A stretch of DNA of 64,000 nt from Mesorhizobium sp. M1C.F.Ca.ET.210.01.1.1 (GTDB taxonomy: Bacteria; Pseudomonadota; Alphaproteobacteria; Rhizobiales; Rhizobiaceae), in contig NZ_SRUU01000027.1 in NCBI RefSeq assembly GCF_004791585.1, positions 1 to 64,000 on the forward strand, read 5' to 3'. Each line of letters begins with the position of its first letter. Position 1 is the stretch's first letter. Shown here piece after piece: positions 43,195 through 52,232 of this stretch. The position numbers and the translations under genes were made by a program. The notes beneath the pieces were generated by a model. It was not told where the DNA came from, did no database searches, and saw nothing but the letters and a program-made list of their open reading frames with translations.

Positions 43195-43977
43195 TTAGGC
43201 CGCCAGCGCGTCCTCAGGCGGCTTCTTGGCGCCGGTCATCAGCGCGACGGCATCCGACATCGAAATCTGCTTCGGATCGACGACGCAAAGACGCCGTCCA
43301 AGCCTGTGGATGTGGATGCGATCGGCAACCTCGAAGACATGCGGCATGTTGTGCGAGATGAGCACGATGGGCAGGCCGCGCTTCTTGACGTCGAGGATCA
43401 GTTCCAGCACGCGGCGGCTTTCCTTGACGCCGAGCGCGGCTGTCGGCTCGTCCATGATCACCACCTTGGAGCCAAAGGCTGCGGCGCGCGCCACCGCGAC
43501 GCCCTGGCGCTGGCCGCCCGAGAGCGTCTCCACGGCCTGACTGATGTTCTGGATGGTCATCAGCCCGAGCTCGGTCAGCTTGTCGCGGGCGCGTTTTTCC
43601 ATCGCCGGGCGATCGAGCATTCGGAACCAGCTTCCCAGCGGCCCGGGCTTACGGATTTCGCGGCCGAGGAACATGTTGTCGGCGATCGACAGCGCCGGCG
43701 ACAAAGCGAGGTTCTGGTAGACGGTCTCGATGCCTGCCTCGCGGGCTTCGATGGGCGATTTGAAATGGACCTGCCTGCCGTCCAGCTCGATCACCCCCTC
43801 GTCGGGATGCACGGCGCCGGAGATCGCCTTGATCAGGGTCGACTTGCCGGCGCCGTTGTCGCCGATCACCGCCAGGATTTCGCCTGGGTAGAGATCGAAG
43901 TCGCAGGCGTTGAGCGCGGTGACGCGGCCATAGCGCTTGGTGAGACCGCGCGCGGTGAGCACAGGTTGCTGGGTCAT
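43195..43977 (-). CDS. frcA: FrcA-type sugar ABC ATPase
   Basis: A 260-residue single-cassette ATPase of the CUT2 sugar-transport type. Walker A GDNGAGKSTLIKAISG near 40, signature LSGGQRQGVAVARA near 145, Walker B VVIMDEPTAALG near 165. Unlike most CUT2 ATPases it has one cassette, as FrcA does. The start MTQQPV at 43977 lies 2 bp after the permease stop. It ends the frcBCA operon. Confidence 0.85.
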   Translation of the reverse strand: MTQQPVLTARGLTKRYGRVTALNACDFDLYPGEILAVIGDNGAGKSTLIKAISGAVHPDEGVIELDGRQVHFKSPIEAREAGIETVYQNLALSPALSIADNMFLGREIRKPGPLGSWFRMLDRPAMEKRARDKLTELGLMTIQNISQAVETLSGGQRQGVAVARAAAFGSKVVIMDEPTAALGVKESRRVLELILDVKKRGLPIVLISHNMPHVFEVADRIHIHRLGRRLCVVDPKQISMSDAVALMTGAKKPPEDALAA

Positions 43978-43979
43978 GG

Positions 43980-45044
43980 TTACACCGAAACCTTTCTGAT
44001 CCACTGGTCGATCGCCACGGCGCCGATGATCAGGACGCCGGTGAGCAGCACTTTCCATTGCGGGTCGGCGCCCAGCATGTTGAGGCCCATCGAGACGACG
44101 CCGACGATCATGGCGCCGAACAGCGTGCCGAGGATCGAGCCGCGGCCGCCAAAGAGCGAGATGCCACCGATCACCGTCGCAGTGATCGCCTGCAGATTAT
44201 AGTCAGTGACGGCTGCGGACGGCGAAATCGAACCGTTGCGGCCGATCGAGACCCAGGCCGCGAAGGCGGCGATCAGGCCGGCAAGCGTGTAGACAGCCAT
44301 CAGCACTGTCTTGGTCTGGATGCCGGAGAGCTTCGCCGCTTCCGGATCGTCGCCGACGGCATAGACATGGCGGCCCCAGGCGGTGTGGTTGAGCACGTAC
44401 CAGAGCAGCATCACCAGCAGGACCATGGCAATCACGCCGGCGGTCAGCACCGCGGATCCGACCCTGAAGCTCAGTGCGAAGAGGTGTAGCAGCGGCGCCT
44501 GGGCGTCGACGTCGGCATCGCGGATCGTCTCATTGGCCGAATATATGAAATTCGTGGCCATGACGATGTTCCAAGTGCCGAGCGTGACGATGAACGGCGG
44601 CAGCTTCATGTAGGCGACCAGCAGACCGTTGAGCAGGCCGCAGGCGCCGCCTGCGGCAAGCCCTATTACCACTGCCAGAATGGTCGGCATGCCGTAGGTG
44701 ATTGCGCAGTTGCCCATGATCACGGCCGAAATCACCATGATCACGCCGATCGACAGATCGATGCCGGCGGTCAGGATGACCAGCGTCTGGGCAGCGCCGA
44801 GAATACCGACGATGGCGATCTGCTGCAGGATCAGCGTCAGCGTGTATGACGAAAAGAAACGGCCGCCGAGGGCGATACCGAAAATGATGATCGACAGCAC
44901 CAGCACGATCAACGGCACCGCCGCGGGCGTGGAATGCAGAAAATGCTGGGCGCGCTTGACGAACGACTTGCCGTGCTCGTCGAAGGCGGCGACGCTGGTG
45001 TCGCTGCCCGTGAGCACCTTCTCGAATTCCTGCATCTGAGACAT
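43980..45044 (-). CDS. frcC: FrcC-type sugar ABC permease
   Basis: A 354-residue CUT2 permease with an unusually long hydrophilic N-terminus (about 40 residues) followed by eight to ten membrane helices. AGIDLSIGVIM and GISLFGGRGSILGTLFGAMIVG are the family motifs. GGGAGG lies 5 bp before the ATG. It pairs with FrcA and FrcB for uptake of fructose and perhaps ribose or mannose, as described for rhizobial Frc systems. Confidence 0.88.
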   Translation of the reverse strand: MSQMQEFEKVLTGSDTSVAAFDEHGKSFVKRAQHFLHSTPAAVPLIVLVLSIIIFGIALGGRFFSSYTLTLILQQIAIVGILGAAQTLVILTAGIDLSIGVIMVISAVIMGNCAITYGMPTILAVVIGLAAGGACGLLNGLLVAYMKLPPFIVTLGTWNIVMATNFIYSANETIRDADVDAQAPLLHLFALSFRVGSAVLTAGVIAMVLLVMLLWYVLNHTAWGRHVYAVGDDPEAAKLSGIQTKTVLMAVYTLAGLIAAFAAWVSIGRNGSISPSAAVTDYNLQAITATVIGGISLFGGRGSILGTLFGAMIVGVVSMGLNMLGADPQWKVLLTGVLIIGAVAIDQWIRKVSV

Positions 45045-45123
45045 GTATCCTCCCGTCTGCGCGGAGCTTGCTCATTGCCCCACGCGCCGTTCACGCATTC
45101 CGGTCTGTTGCCGGGATTTATCA

Positions 45124-45181
45124 GCGCTTACGCAAGCGCATCGTCCACCCGATGCGGCCGGGGATCAAGCCCCCAGCCGCA
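45124..45181 (-). promoter_or_regulatory. two stem-loops between frcB and frcC
   Basis: GCGCTT (45124-45129) pairs with AAGCGC (45134-45139). TGCGGC and GGGG (45153-45163) pair with CCCC and GCCGCA (45171-45181). They lie within the 160-bp gap after the binding-protein gene and probably protect frcB mRNA or reduce read-through to the permease. Confidence 0.5.
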
Positions 45182-45206
45182 AGGTTTATGCGCCGTCAGG
45201 CCGGCA

Positions 45207-46241
45207 TCAGCCCCAGCACTTGGCGAGGCCTTCCTTGGTGTCGATGGACTTCACACCGTTCGCGGGCTTGTCGGTGACGAGGTTGACGCCGGTGTCGAAG
45301 AAGTTCTTGCCTTCGGTCGGCTTCGGCTTGGTGCCGTCCTTGGCGTATTTGGCGATTGCCTCGATGCCGAGCGCCGCCATCTGCAGCGGGTATTGCTGCG
45401 AGGTGGCGCCGATCACGCCTTCGGTCACCGACTTCACACCGGGGCAACCGCCGTCGACCGAGACGATCAGCACCTGCTTTTCGAGACCGACGGCCTTGAG
45501 GGCCTGGTAGGCGCCGACGGCGGCGGGCTCGTTGATGGTGTGGATGACGTTGATGGTGTTGTCCTTCTGCAGGAGGTTCTCCATCGCCTTGCGGCCGCCT
45601 TCCTCGTTGCCGTTGGTGACGTCATGACCAACGATGCGCGGATCGTCCTCGTCGCCGATCTTGTTCGGGTCCTTCACGTCGATGCCGTAGCCCATCATGA
45701 AGCCCTGGTCGCGCAGCACGTCGACGGTCGGCTGCGAGGGGGTCAGATCAAGGAAGCCGATCTTGGCGTCCTTGGCCTTGTCGCCGAGCGTGGCGGCAGC
45801 CCAGGCGCCGATCAGCTTGCCGGCCTCCAGATTGTCGGTGGCGAAGGTCGCATCGGCGGCGTCGATCGGATCGAGCGGCGTGTCGAGCGCGATCACCAGC
45901 AGGCCGGCATCGCGCGCCTTCTTCACCGTCGGCACGATGCCCTTGGTGTCGGAGGCCGTGATCAGGATGCCCTTAGCGCCGTCGGCGATGCAGCTTTCGA
46001 TCGCCGCGACCTGGCTCTCGCTGTCGCCGTCGATCTTGCCGGCATAGGTCTTGAGGTCGACGCCGAGTTCCTTGGCCTTGGCGGTCGCGCCCTCCTTCAT
46101 CTTGACGAAGAAGGGGTTGGTGTCGGTCTTGGTGATCAGGCAGGCGCCGACGCCCGCGGCGGATGCGGACGAGGCGAACGCCATCAAACCCAGCCCGGCA
46201 GCTGCGAACACGGTGGATTTCAGCAGCGATTTCTTGGTCAC
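45207..46241 (-). CDS. frcB: FrcB-type sugar-binding protein
   Basis: A 344-residue periplasmic sugar-binding protein of the CUT2 class. The signal peptide is the first 28 or so residues (LMAFASSASAAGV). Mature motifs include LITKTDTNPFFVKMKEGA, SDTKGIVPTVKKARDAGL and NEPAAVGAYQALKAVG. Sequence and order match rhizobial FrcB. The start is a GTG at 46241, with GGGAGG 7 nt upstream; in-frame ATGs upstream lack such a site. First gene of the frcBCA operon, divergent from the ROK gene. Confidence 0.9.
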   Translation of the reverse strand: MTKKSLLKSTVFAAAGLGLMAFASSASAAGVGACLITKTDTNPFFVKMKEGATAKAKELGVDLKTYAGKIDGDSESQVAAIESCIADGAKGILITASDTKGIVPTVKKARDAGLLVIALDTPLDPIDAADATFATDNLEAGKLIGAWAAATLGDKAKDAKIGFLDLTPSQPTVDVLRDQGFMMGYGIDVKDPNKIGDEDDPRIVGHDVTNGNEEGGRKAMENLLQKDNTINVIHTINEPAAVGAYQALKAVGLEKQVLIVSVDGGCPGVKSVTEGVIGATSQQYPLQMAALGIEAIAKYAKDGTKPKPTEGKNFFDTGVNLVTDKPANGVKSIDTKEGLAKCWG

Positions 46242-46352
46242 GATTTTTCCTCCCAATGGAACCATTCCGGACGCCAGCCTACCCGGCGTCTCAAGCGCAT
46301 CCAACCATTTTTCCCAGCGTGGACGCTACCTCAAAAGACACCAGTCCGGGGC

Positions 46353-46394
46353 GTCTGTCAATAATTAAATCACTCTTATTTATTATTGACAGAC
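46353..46394. promoter_or_regulatory. divergent frcB/frcR operator-promoter
   Basis: GTCTGTCAATAA (46353-46364) and TTATTGACAGAC (46383-46394) are perfect 12-bp inverted repeats in a short AT-rich island between the divergent genes. Each arm contains TTGACA pointing to one of the two genes, so the -35 elements of both promoters seem embedded in the repeat. A ROK repressor bound here could shut both. Confidence 0.55.
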
Positions 46395-46453
46395 TTGCGC
46401 CGTTCACTCATTCTGAACGAAAAGCAGTGTGGGGAAACCGACGGAGGAACAGG

Positions 46454-47680
46454 GTGGAGACCGGCATTGCGAGGCACGGTACGCCCGAGGCTTTGGAGCG
46501 CCGCCTGCATCGCGGCACGAACCAGAGCGGCATGCGCGACCACAATGAACGGCTGGTGCTGTCACTGGTGCGCCAGCATGGCAGCCTCGCCAAATCCGAC
46601 ATTGCGCGCATGACCGGACTGTCCGCGCAGACGGTATCGGTCATCATGCGCGAGCTCGAGGACGACAAGCTGCTTGTCCGCCAGGCGCCGCTGCGCGGTA
46701 AGATCGGTCAACCGTCGATCCCGATGGCGCTCAACCCGGAAGGCGCCTTCTTCATTGGCCTCAAGATCGGCCGCCGCAGCGCCGAACTGGTGCTGATCGA
46801 CTTCCTCGGCAATGTGCGCTCGATGCTGCACAATTCCTATCGCTATCCGGCGCCGCGCGAGACGGTCGAGTTCGTCACCGCCGGCATCAAGAAGATGCGC
46901 GGCGAACTGACGCCGGCACAGGACAAGCGCATTGCCGGGCTCGGCATCGCCATGCCTTTCGAGCTCTGGAGCTGGGCCGATACGGCCGGCGCGCCGCGCG
47001 AGATCATGGACGAATGGCGCCATCGCGATATCCGCGCCGACATCCAGATGCAGTGCGAGTTTCCGGTCTACCTGCAGAACGACGCCACGTCGGCCTGCGG
47101 TGCGGAACTCGTCTTCGGCCAGGCCGGAGCCGCGCGCGACTTCGTCTATTTCTACATCGGCGCCTTTGCCGGCGGCGGCATCGTGCTCAACGGCCGCCTG
47201 TTCGGCGGGCCGACCGGCAATGCCGGCGCGCTGGGTTCGATGCCGGTGCCGGGGCCGGACGGCAAGCCGACGCAGCTGATCGACGTCGCATCGATCGCCA
47301 TGCTGGAAAAAGCGCTCAGCGCCAAGGGCGTCGACGGCTCGTATCTCTGGACATCGCCGCAGGATTGGGGCGACATTGGCGCAGACCTCGACGACTGGAT
47401 CGCCAGCGCCTCGCAGGCGCTCGCCTATGCGATCGTCGCGGCCTCCTCGGTCATCGATTTCGAAGCGGCTGTTATCGACGGCTGGATGCCCCTCACGGTG
47501 CGGCGGCGACTCGTCGATGCGGTCACGGACGCCATCGCAGGCATCGATGCCGAGGGACTGAAACTGCCCATCGTGCGCGAAGGAACCGTAGGCATCCACG
47601 CGCGGGCGCTAGGTGGTGCCAGCCTGCCGTTGTCGGAACGCTTCCTGATCGGATCGACCACGATTTCCAGGAGCGCCTGA
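46454..47680 (+). CDS. frcR: ROK-family sugar-responsive repressor
   Basis: A 408-residue ROK transcription factor. The N-terminal winged helix (LVRQHGSLAKSDIARMTGLS, then AQTVSVIMRELEDD) precedes a sugar-kinase-like domain with GLKIGRRSAELVLIDFLG and FYIGAFAGGGIVLNGRLFGG. The usual zinc cysteines of ROK kinases are not obvious. It likely represses frcBCA until sugar binds. The start is a GTG at 46454 with ACGGAGGAAC just before it. A mutarotase and a kinase follow. Confidence 0.85.
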   Translation: METGIARHGTPEALERRLHRGTNQSGMRDHNERLVLSLVRQHGSLAKSDIARMTGLSAQTVSVIMRELEDDKLLVRQAPLRGKIGQPSIPMALNPEGAFFIGLKIGRRSAELVLIDFLGNVRSMLHNSYRYPAPRETVEFVTAGIKKMRGELTPAQDKRIAGLGIAMPFELWSWADTAGAPREIMDEWRHRDIRADIQMQCEFPVYLQNDATSACGAELVFGQAGAARDFVYFYIGAFAGGGIVLNGRLFGGPTGNAGALGSMPVPGPDGKPTQLIDVASIAMLEKALSAKGVDGSYLWTSPQDWGDIGADLDDWIASASQALAYAIVAASSVIDFEAAVIDGWMPLTVRRRLVDAVTDAIAGIDAEGLKLPIVREGTVGIHARALGGASLPLSERFLIGSTTISRSA

Positions 47681-47682
47681 CC

Positions 47683-48129
47683 ATGCTGATCGGCATCCCG
47701 TCGCTGCTTGGCCCGCAACTTCTGGCGACGCTCAGGGCCATGGGCCATGGCGACGAGATCGCCATCGTCGACGGCAATTATCCCGCCGAGGAACAGGCGC
47801 GCAGGCTGATCCGCGCCGACGGCCATCACGTCATTCCGGTGCTCGACGCCGTCTTGAGCGTGCTGCCGGTGGACGAGGCGGTGCCGCAGGCTTTGTTCCG
47901 CGCCTCGGTCAAAGGCGATCCGGCGCTTGCCGATCCCGTGCATCGCGAGATGGAAGCGGTCTGCGCGAAACGTGCGCCGGGCCACAAGGTGATTGCGCTG
48001 GCCGGCGCCGACTTCTATGCACGAGTCAAGGCCGCGCATGCGATCGTGGCGACCAGCGAACCCAGGCTCTACGCCAACATCATCATCCGCAAGGGCGTGA
48101 TCCATCCGCCGGAGACCGACAAGACATGA
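47683..48129 (+). CDS. RbsD/FucU-type sugar mutarotase
   Basis: A 148-residue RbsD/FucU family protein (LLATLRAMGHGDEIAIVDGNYPA, with the catalytic histidine, and EPRLYANIIIRKGVI at the C-terminus). It interconverts anomers of a pentose or hexose so the kinase receives the right form. It starts 2 bp after frcR and overlaps the kinase start by 4 bp (ATGA). Confidence 0.85.
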   Translation: MLIGIPSLLGPQLLATLRAMGHGDEIAIVDGNYPAEEQARRLIRADGHHVIPVLDAVLSVLPVDEAVPQALFRASVKGDPALADPVHREMEAVCAKRAPGHKVIALAGADFYARVKAAHAIVATSEPRLYANIIIRKGVIHPPETDKT

Positions 48130-49049
48130 TCCTTTGTTGTGGCGAAGCCCTGATCGACATGCTGCCGCGCACGACGAGCGAAGGCGAAGCGGCCTTCGCG
48201 CCCTATGTCGGCGGGGCCGTGTTCAACACCGCAATCGCGCTTGGGCGGCTGGGCGCCCCGGCGGGCTTCTTCTCCGGCCTTTCCTCCGACCTTTTCGGCA
48301 GCCAGCTCCGCGAGGCGCTAGGGGCGAGCAAGGTGAGCTCGACCTATGCGCACACCTCGCCGAGGCCCACGACGCTCGCCTTCGTGCGGCTCGACAACGG
48401 CCAGGCGACCTACACATTCTACGACGAAAACACCGCCGGCCGCATGCTCACCATCGAGGACCTGCCGAAGCTTGGCGCCGAGATCGAGGCGATGCTGTTC
48501 GGCGCTATCAGCCTTATCTCGGAGCCCGCAGGATCCGCCTATGAAGAGTTCATGCGGCGCGAGCACGGGAGCCGGGTGATGATGCTCGACCCCAACATCC
48601 GGCCGAACTTCATCCCGGACAAGGCCAAGCATCTGAGGCGTGTCCGCGAGATGATGGCGATGGCCGACATCGTCAAACTGTCGGACGAGGACCTCAACTG
48701 GTTCGACGAAGCGGGCTCGCATGAGGATGTCGTGCGCAACTGGCTGGATCGCGGACCCAAGCTGATTGTCGTCACGCACGGCAGCGAAGGCGCGGTAGGT
48801 TACAGCAAGGAGCATAAGGTCACCGTCGTGCCGCAGAAGGTGAAGGTGGTCGACACGGTCGGCGCAGGCGACACCTTCAATGCCGGCATCCTCGCCTCGC
48901 TGCACGAGCAGGGCCTGCTCACCAAGGCCGCGATCGGCGACCTTTCCGAGGACGCGATCCGCAACGCGTTGGAACTGGGCGCAAAGGCGGCTGCGGTGAC
49001 AGTGTCGCGAGCCGGCGCCAACCCACCCTGGCAGCACGAAATCGCCTAA
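48126..49049 (+). CDS. PfkB-family sugar kinase, probably fructokinase
   Basis: A 307-residue ribokinase/PfkB-family kinase. N-terminal VGGAVFNTAIALGRLG is the sugar-binding signature; DTVGAGDTFNAGIL near 250 is the second PfkB signature with the catalytic aspartate. With an Frc-type transporter alongside, fructose is the likely substrate, but ribose is not excluded. Last gene of the frcR operon; a GAAGCC/GGCTTC hairpin lies further downstream near 49,140. Confidence 0.88.
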   Translation: MILCCGEALIDMLPRTTSEGEAAFAPYVGGAVFNTAIALGRLGAPAGFFSGLSSDLFGSQLREALGASKVSSTYAHTSPRPTTLAFVRLDNGQATYTFYDENTAGRMLTIEDLPKLGAEIEAMLFGAISLISEPAGSAYEEFMRREHGSRVMMLDPNIRPNFIPDKAKHLRRVREMMAMADIVKLSDEDLNWFDEAGSHEDVVRNWLDRGPKLIVVTHGSEGAVGYSKEHKVTVVPQKVKVVDTVGAGDTFNAGILASLHEQGLLTKAAIGDLSEDAIRNALELGAKAAAVTVSRAGANPPWQHEIA

Positions 49050-49292
49050 TCAGCTGTCCGAGGGCCCCTGCCCGGCCGATCACTTTATGTTTCCGAAGGC
49101 CGGAACAGCGAGATAAAAGGCTCCGGGAACGGGCCCGGAAGCCCGGTTTTCCGGCTTCTTCTGGCAATACGCCGGCAAAAGACGGTAACGGGCTGCGACA
49201 CTTGCGCAATTCGCCTCGGTCGTGGCCGGCTTTTTCAGCCATGCCAAGTCTGGTACCAGCGGGCCGGTTTACTGGCAGCATTTGAGGCCGAC

Positions 49293-50435
49293 ATGCAATT
49301 CATCGATCTTGGCGCGCAGCGCGAACGCATCCGCGACCGGCTGAAGGCCGCAATCGACCGTGTGGTCGAAGACGGCCGTTATATCCTCGGCCCGCAGGTC
49401 ACCGAATTCGAGAACAAGCTCGCGGCTTACGTCGGCGTCAAGCATGTGGTGGCCTGCGCCAACGGCACCGATGCGCTGCTTCTGCCGCTGTTTGCCGCCG
49501 GCATCGGTCCGGGCGACGCGGTGTTCGTGCCGAGCTTCACCTTCGCCGCGACCGCCGAAGTGGTGGCGCTCGCCAAGGCCGAGCCTGTCTTCGTCGACGT
49601 CGATCCCGACACCTACAATATCGACATCGCAAGCCTCGAGGCGGCGATCGAGATGATCAAGAAGGAAGGCCGGCTGAAGCCGAAGGCGGTCATCCCGGTC
49701 GACCTGTTCGGCCTTGCCGCGGACTACGATGCGATCATGGCGATCGCCAAGCGCGAGAACCTGCTGGTGATCGAAGATGCCGCCCAGTCGATGGGCGGCT
49801 CCGCCGAGGGCACGATGTGCGGCGCCTTCGGCCATGTCGGCTCGACCAGCTTCTATCCGGCGAAGCCCCTTGGCTGCTACGGTGACGGCGGCGCGATGTT
49901 CACCAATGACGGCGCGCTGGCCGACAAGCTGCGTTCCTTCGCCTTCCACGGCAAGGGCGAGACGCAGTACGACAACGTCCGCGTCGGCATCAATTCGCGC
50001 CTCGACACGCTGCAGGCGGCGATCCTGATCGAGAAGCTTGCCATCCTCGACGAAGAGATGGCGGCGCGGCAGGCCGTCGCCGACCGCTATGCCAAGGGGC
50101 TTGGCGACATCGTCAAGGCATCACGCAATCTGGGCCATGGCCGCTCGGCCTGGGCGCAATACGCGATCGAGACCCCGAAGCGCGATGGGCTGAAGGCGCA
50201 TCTGAGCGATAAGGGCATCCCGTCGGTCATCTACTATGTGAAGCCGCTGCACGAGCAAATCGCCTATCGCGACTATCCGCGCACGCCGACCGGCCTCGCC
50301 GTCTCGGAAAAGCTGCCGAAGCAGATCCTTTGCCTGCCCATGCACGCCTATCTCGGTGAAGCCGACCAGGACAAGATCATCGAGGCGATCCGCAACTACG
50401 TCGGCTCGAATTCGGCGCACGTCGCGGCGGCTTAA
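49293..50435 (+). CDS. DegT/DnrJ/EryC1/StrS sugar aminotransferase
   Basis: A 380-residue PLP-dependent aminotransferase of the sugar-nucleotide type. ACANGTDALLLPL, PSFTFAATAEV and VIEDAAQSMGG are family motifs; the PLP lysine is in SFYPAKPLGCYGDGG near residue 190. It probably makes an amino sugar for surface polysaccharide. It stands apart from the main polysaccharide cluster that starts at 56,879, with acquired DNA between them. Confidence 0.88.
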   Translation: MQFIDLGAQRERIRDRLKAAIDRVVEDGRYILGPQVTEFENKLAAYVGVKHVVACANGTDALLLPLFAAGIGPGDAVFVPSFTFAATAEVVALAKAEPVFVDVDPDTYNIDIASLEAAIEMIKKEGRLKPKAVIPVDLFGLAADYDAIMAIAKRENLLVIEDAAQSMGGSAEGTMCGAFGHVGSTSFYPAKPLGCYGDGGAMFTNDGALADKLRSFAFHGKGETQYDNVRVGINSRLDTLQAAILIEKLAILDEEMAARQAVADRYAKGLGDIVKASRNLGHGRSAWAQYAIETPKRDGLKAHLSDKGIPSVIYYVKPLHEQIAYRDYPRTPTGLAVSEKLPKQILCLPMHAYLGEADQDKIIEAIRNYVGSNSAHVAAA

Positions 50436-50639
50436 AGAGCCCATGGGCGAGATCACGGTCTCGGCGGGCTCCAGCAGTAGGCCGATGACGGCCCCAGCGC
50501 CATGATGCCTCAGGCTGTCCCGGTCGTTGTGACGTATTCCGACTGACCGGTACGCGCGTTGAAGTTCGTCAGCGTGGCCGCGAGAAGGTATTCATTCCGG
50601 GCAAAAAGCCCCAGTCAGGATCAACGTGACCGCGCGGCC

Positions 50640-50942
50640 GGGGCTCGCAAGTTGGCCGCTGCGCGCCTTGGCCAGCGCAAGAAGATAGGTATCGGAGACT
50701 GGGCTGAGGTCAGGATTTTCGCCGCATCGATATCGCCGGAGCCAACCAGACTCGCATCGTCAAGCGTGAAAGGAGGTGCATCCGGCCGAGGCGACACTAG
50801 AGCAATCCCGTTGCGCTGGCCGCCGGCGCAGAGAGCGCCGGGCGAGATCGGTGATGATCTCGCCGACGCTGCGATTCTGCTGCCGGGCCATCGCCTTGGT
50901 CGCGATCAAGACGTCGTCATCGATTGCCAGTGTGGTTCTCAC
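50640..50942 (-). pseudogene. vapBC-type toxin-antitoxin remnant
   Basis: The GTG at 50942 (GAGGAGG upstream) opens a VapB/FitA-like ribbon-helix-helix start (RTTLAIDDDVLIATKAMA, then SVGEIITDLARRSL). A one-base shift near the RRRP codons throws it out of frame; the other frame continues as RNGIALVSPRPDAPPFTL, the normal antitoxin tail. Near 50641-50703 a third frame reads SDTYLLALAKARSGQLA, the end of a PIN-domain toxin. The middle of the toxin is deleted, so the pair is dead. Confidence 0.75.
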
Positions 50943-51046
50943 ATCGCCCTCCTCGGTACGCATCAACTAACACGCATCAAATTGAAGCGGCGACGACCGA
51001 TACTCAAGTGATACGCGGGGCCGCAACCTGATGAAACACCTTCGTT

Positions 51047-51121
51047 TGGGTATTTATGGGTCATTTAATGGGTAAAACCATTTCTTGATTTTTTGGGTAT
51101 TTTTGGGTACATATTTGGGTA
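51047..51121. repeat. duplicated 28-bp GGGT-triplet repeat before fic
   Basis: Two 28-bp units (51047-51074 and 51094-51121) match at 21 of 28 positions. Each holds three GGGT boxes spaced 10 and 12 bp. The second unit runs into the fic start codon. The layout suggests a multi-site operator for repression of fic. The stretch is clearly AT-richer than the flanks. Confidence 0.6.
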
Positions 51122-52182
51122 TGGCTCTGAAGATCGACTCCCTGCAGATAACCCCCGAAATCCTTGCCCTCGTTTCAGAGATTGATGAGTTCAAAGGGGC
51201 TTGGCGGGCGCTGGGCACGCTCGCGCCAGAACGCCTATCGGCTCTGCGCCGCGTTGCGACCATCGAAAGCATTGGCTCTTCTACCCGTATCGAAGGCAGT
51301 AAGCTTACGGACGCCGAAGTGAAGCGGCTCCTTGCCAACCTCGACATCAAATCCTTCGAAACCCGCGACGAGCAGGAAGTCGCCGGATATGCGCAAGTGA
51401 TGGAGACGATCTTCTCACATTTCGATGCGATTGATCTGACCGAAAATCACGTCATGCAGCTGCACCGTGACCTGCTAGCGTTCAGCAACAAAGATGAGCG
51501 TCATCGCGGCGCGTACAAGACACTGGCAAACAATGTCAGTGCGTTCGATGCCGACGGTAAAGAGATCGGCGTCATCTTCGAAACAGCGACGCCTTTCGAC
51601 ACGCCAAAGCGGATGAAAGAACTTATCGAGTGGACGCGCCGTACGCTCAACGAGCAAAGCCTGCATCCTCTACTCATCATCGCCATCTTCACCGTGGTGT
51701 TTTTGGAAATCCACCCATTCCAGGATGGCAATGGGAGGCTCTCGCGCATTCTGACGACGCTCCTGCTGATACGTAGCGGGTATGCGTATGTGGCTTACTC
51801 TTCACTTGAAAGCGTGATTGAGAACAGCAAGGAGGGCTACTATCTGGCACTGCGCCAAACCCAGAAAACGATCCGCAGTCCCAAGCCCAACTGGCAGCCT
51901 TGGGCCGTTTATTTTCTGCGCGCTCTTCAGCAGCAAAAACGCCGCCTTGAAAAAAAAATCGAGCGCGAACGCCTCGTGCTCGGCGCGCTATCGGAGCTCT
52001 CCCTTCAAATCGTTGAAGCGATCAAGGAGCGCGGGCGCATGACCATTGGCGAGATCGTCAATCTGACAGGCGCAAACCGCAACACCGTCAAAAAACATCT
52101 GGCCATGTTGGTCGAGGCAAAGCACCTGGCGCAGCATGGAACCAAGAAGGGCACATGGTATAGCAATGGCGAGACCAGCTGA
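51121..52182 (+). CDS. Fic-family protein with inhibitory motif and HTH
   Basis: A 353-residue Fic protein that probably AMPylates a target protein. The active-site motif is IHPFQDGNGRLSRIL near 200, with the catalytic histidine and the full HPFxDGNGR core. An N-terminal inhibitory motif, SSTRIEGS near 55, matches the S/TxxxE class. The C-terminal 60 residues form a winged helix (RMTIGEIVNLTGANRNTVKKHL), so it may regulate its own promoter. The start at 51121 (MALKIDSL) is chosen by family; an earlier in-frame start would lie in the repeat. Composition is AT-richer than its neighbours, suggesting transfer. Confidence 0.9.
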   Translation: MALKIDSLQITPEILALVSEIDEFKGAWRALGTLAPERLSALRRVATIESIGSSTRIEGSKLTDAEVKRLLANLDIKSFETRDEQEVAGYAQVMETIFSHFDAIDLTENHVMQLHRDLLAFSNKDERHRGAYKTLANNVSAFDADGKEIGVIFETATPFDTPKRMKELIEWTRRTLNEQSLHPLLIIAIFTVVFLEIHPFQDGNGRLSRILTTLLLIRSGYAYVAYSSLESVIENSKEGYYLALRQTQKTIRSPKPNWQPWAVYFLRALQQQKRRLEKKIERERLVLGALSELSLQIVEAIKERGRMTIGEIVNLTGANRNTVKKHLAMLVEAKHLAQHGTKKGTWYSNGETS

Positions 52183-52232
52183 CCTTAGCCCTTCTTACGC
52201 ACGGCGGTGGGGTTCGAGCAGACGGCGGACGC

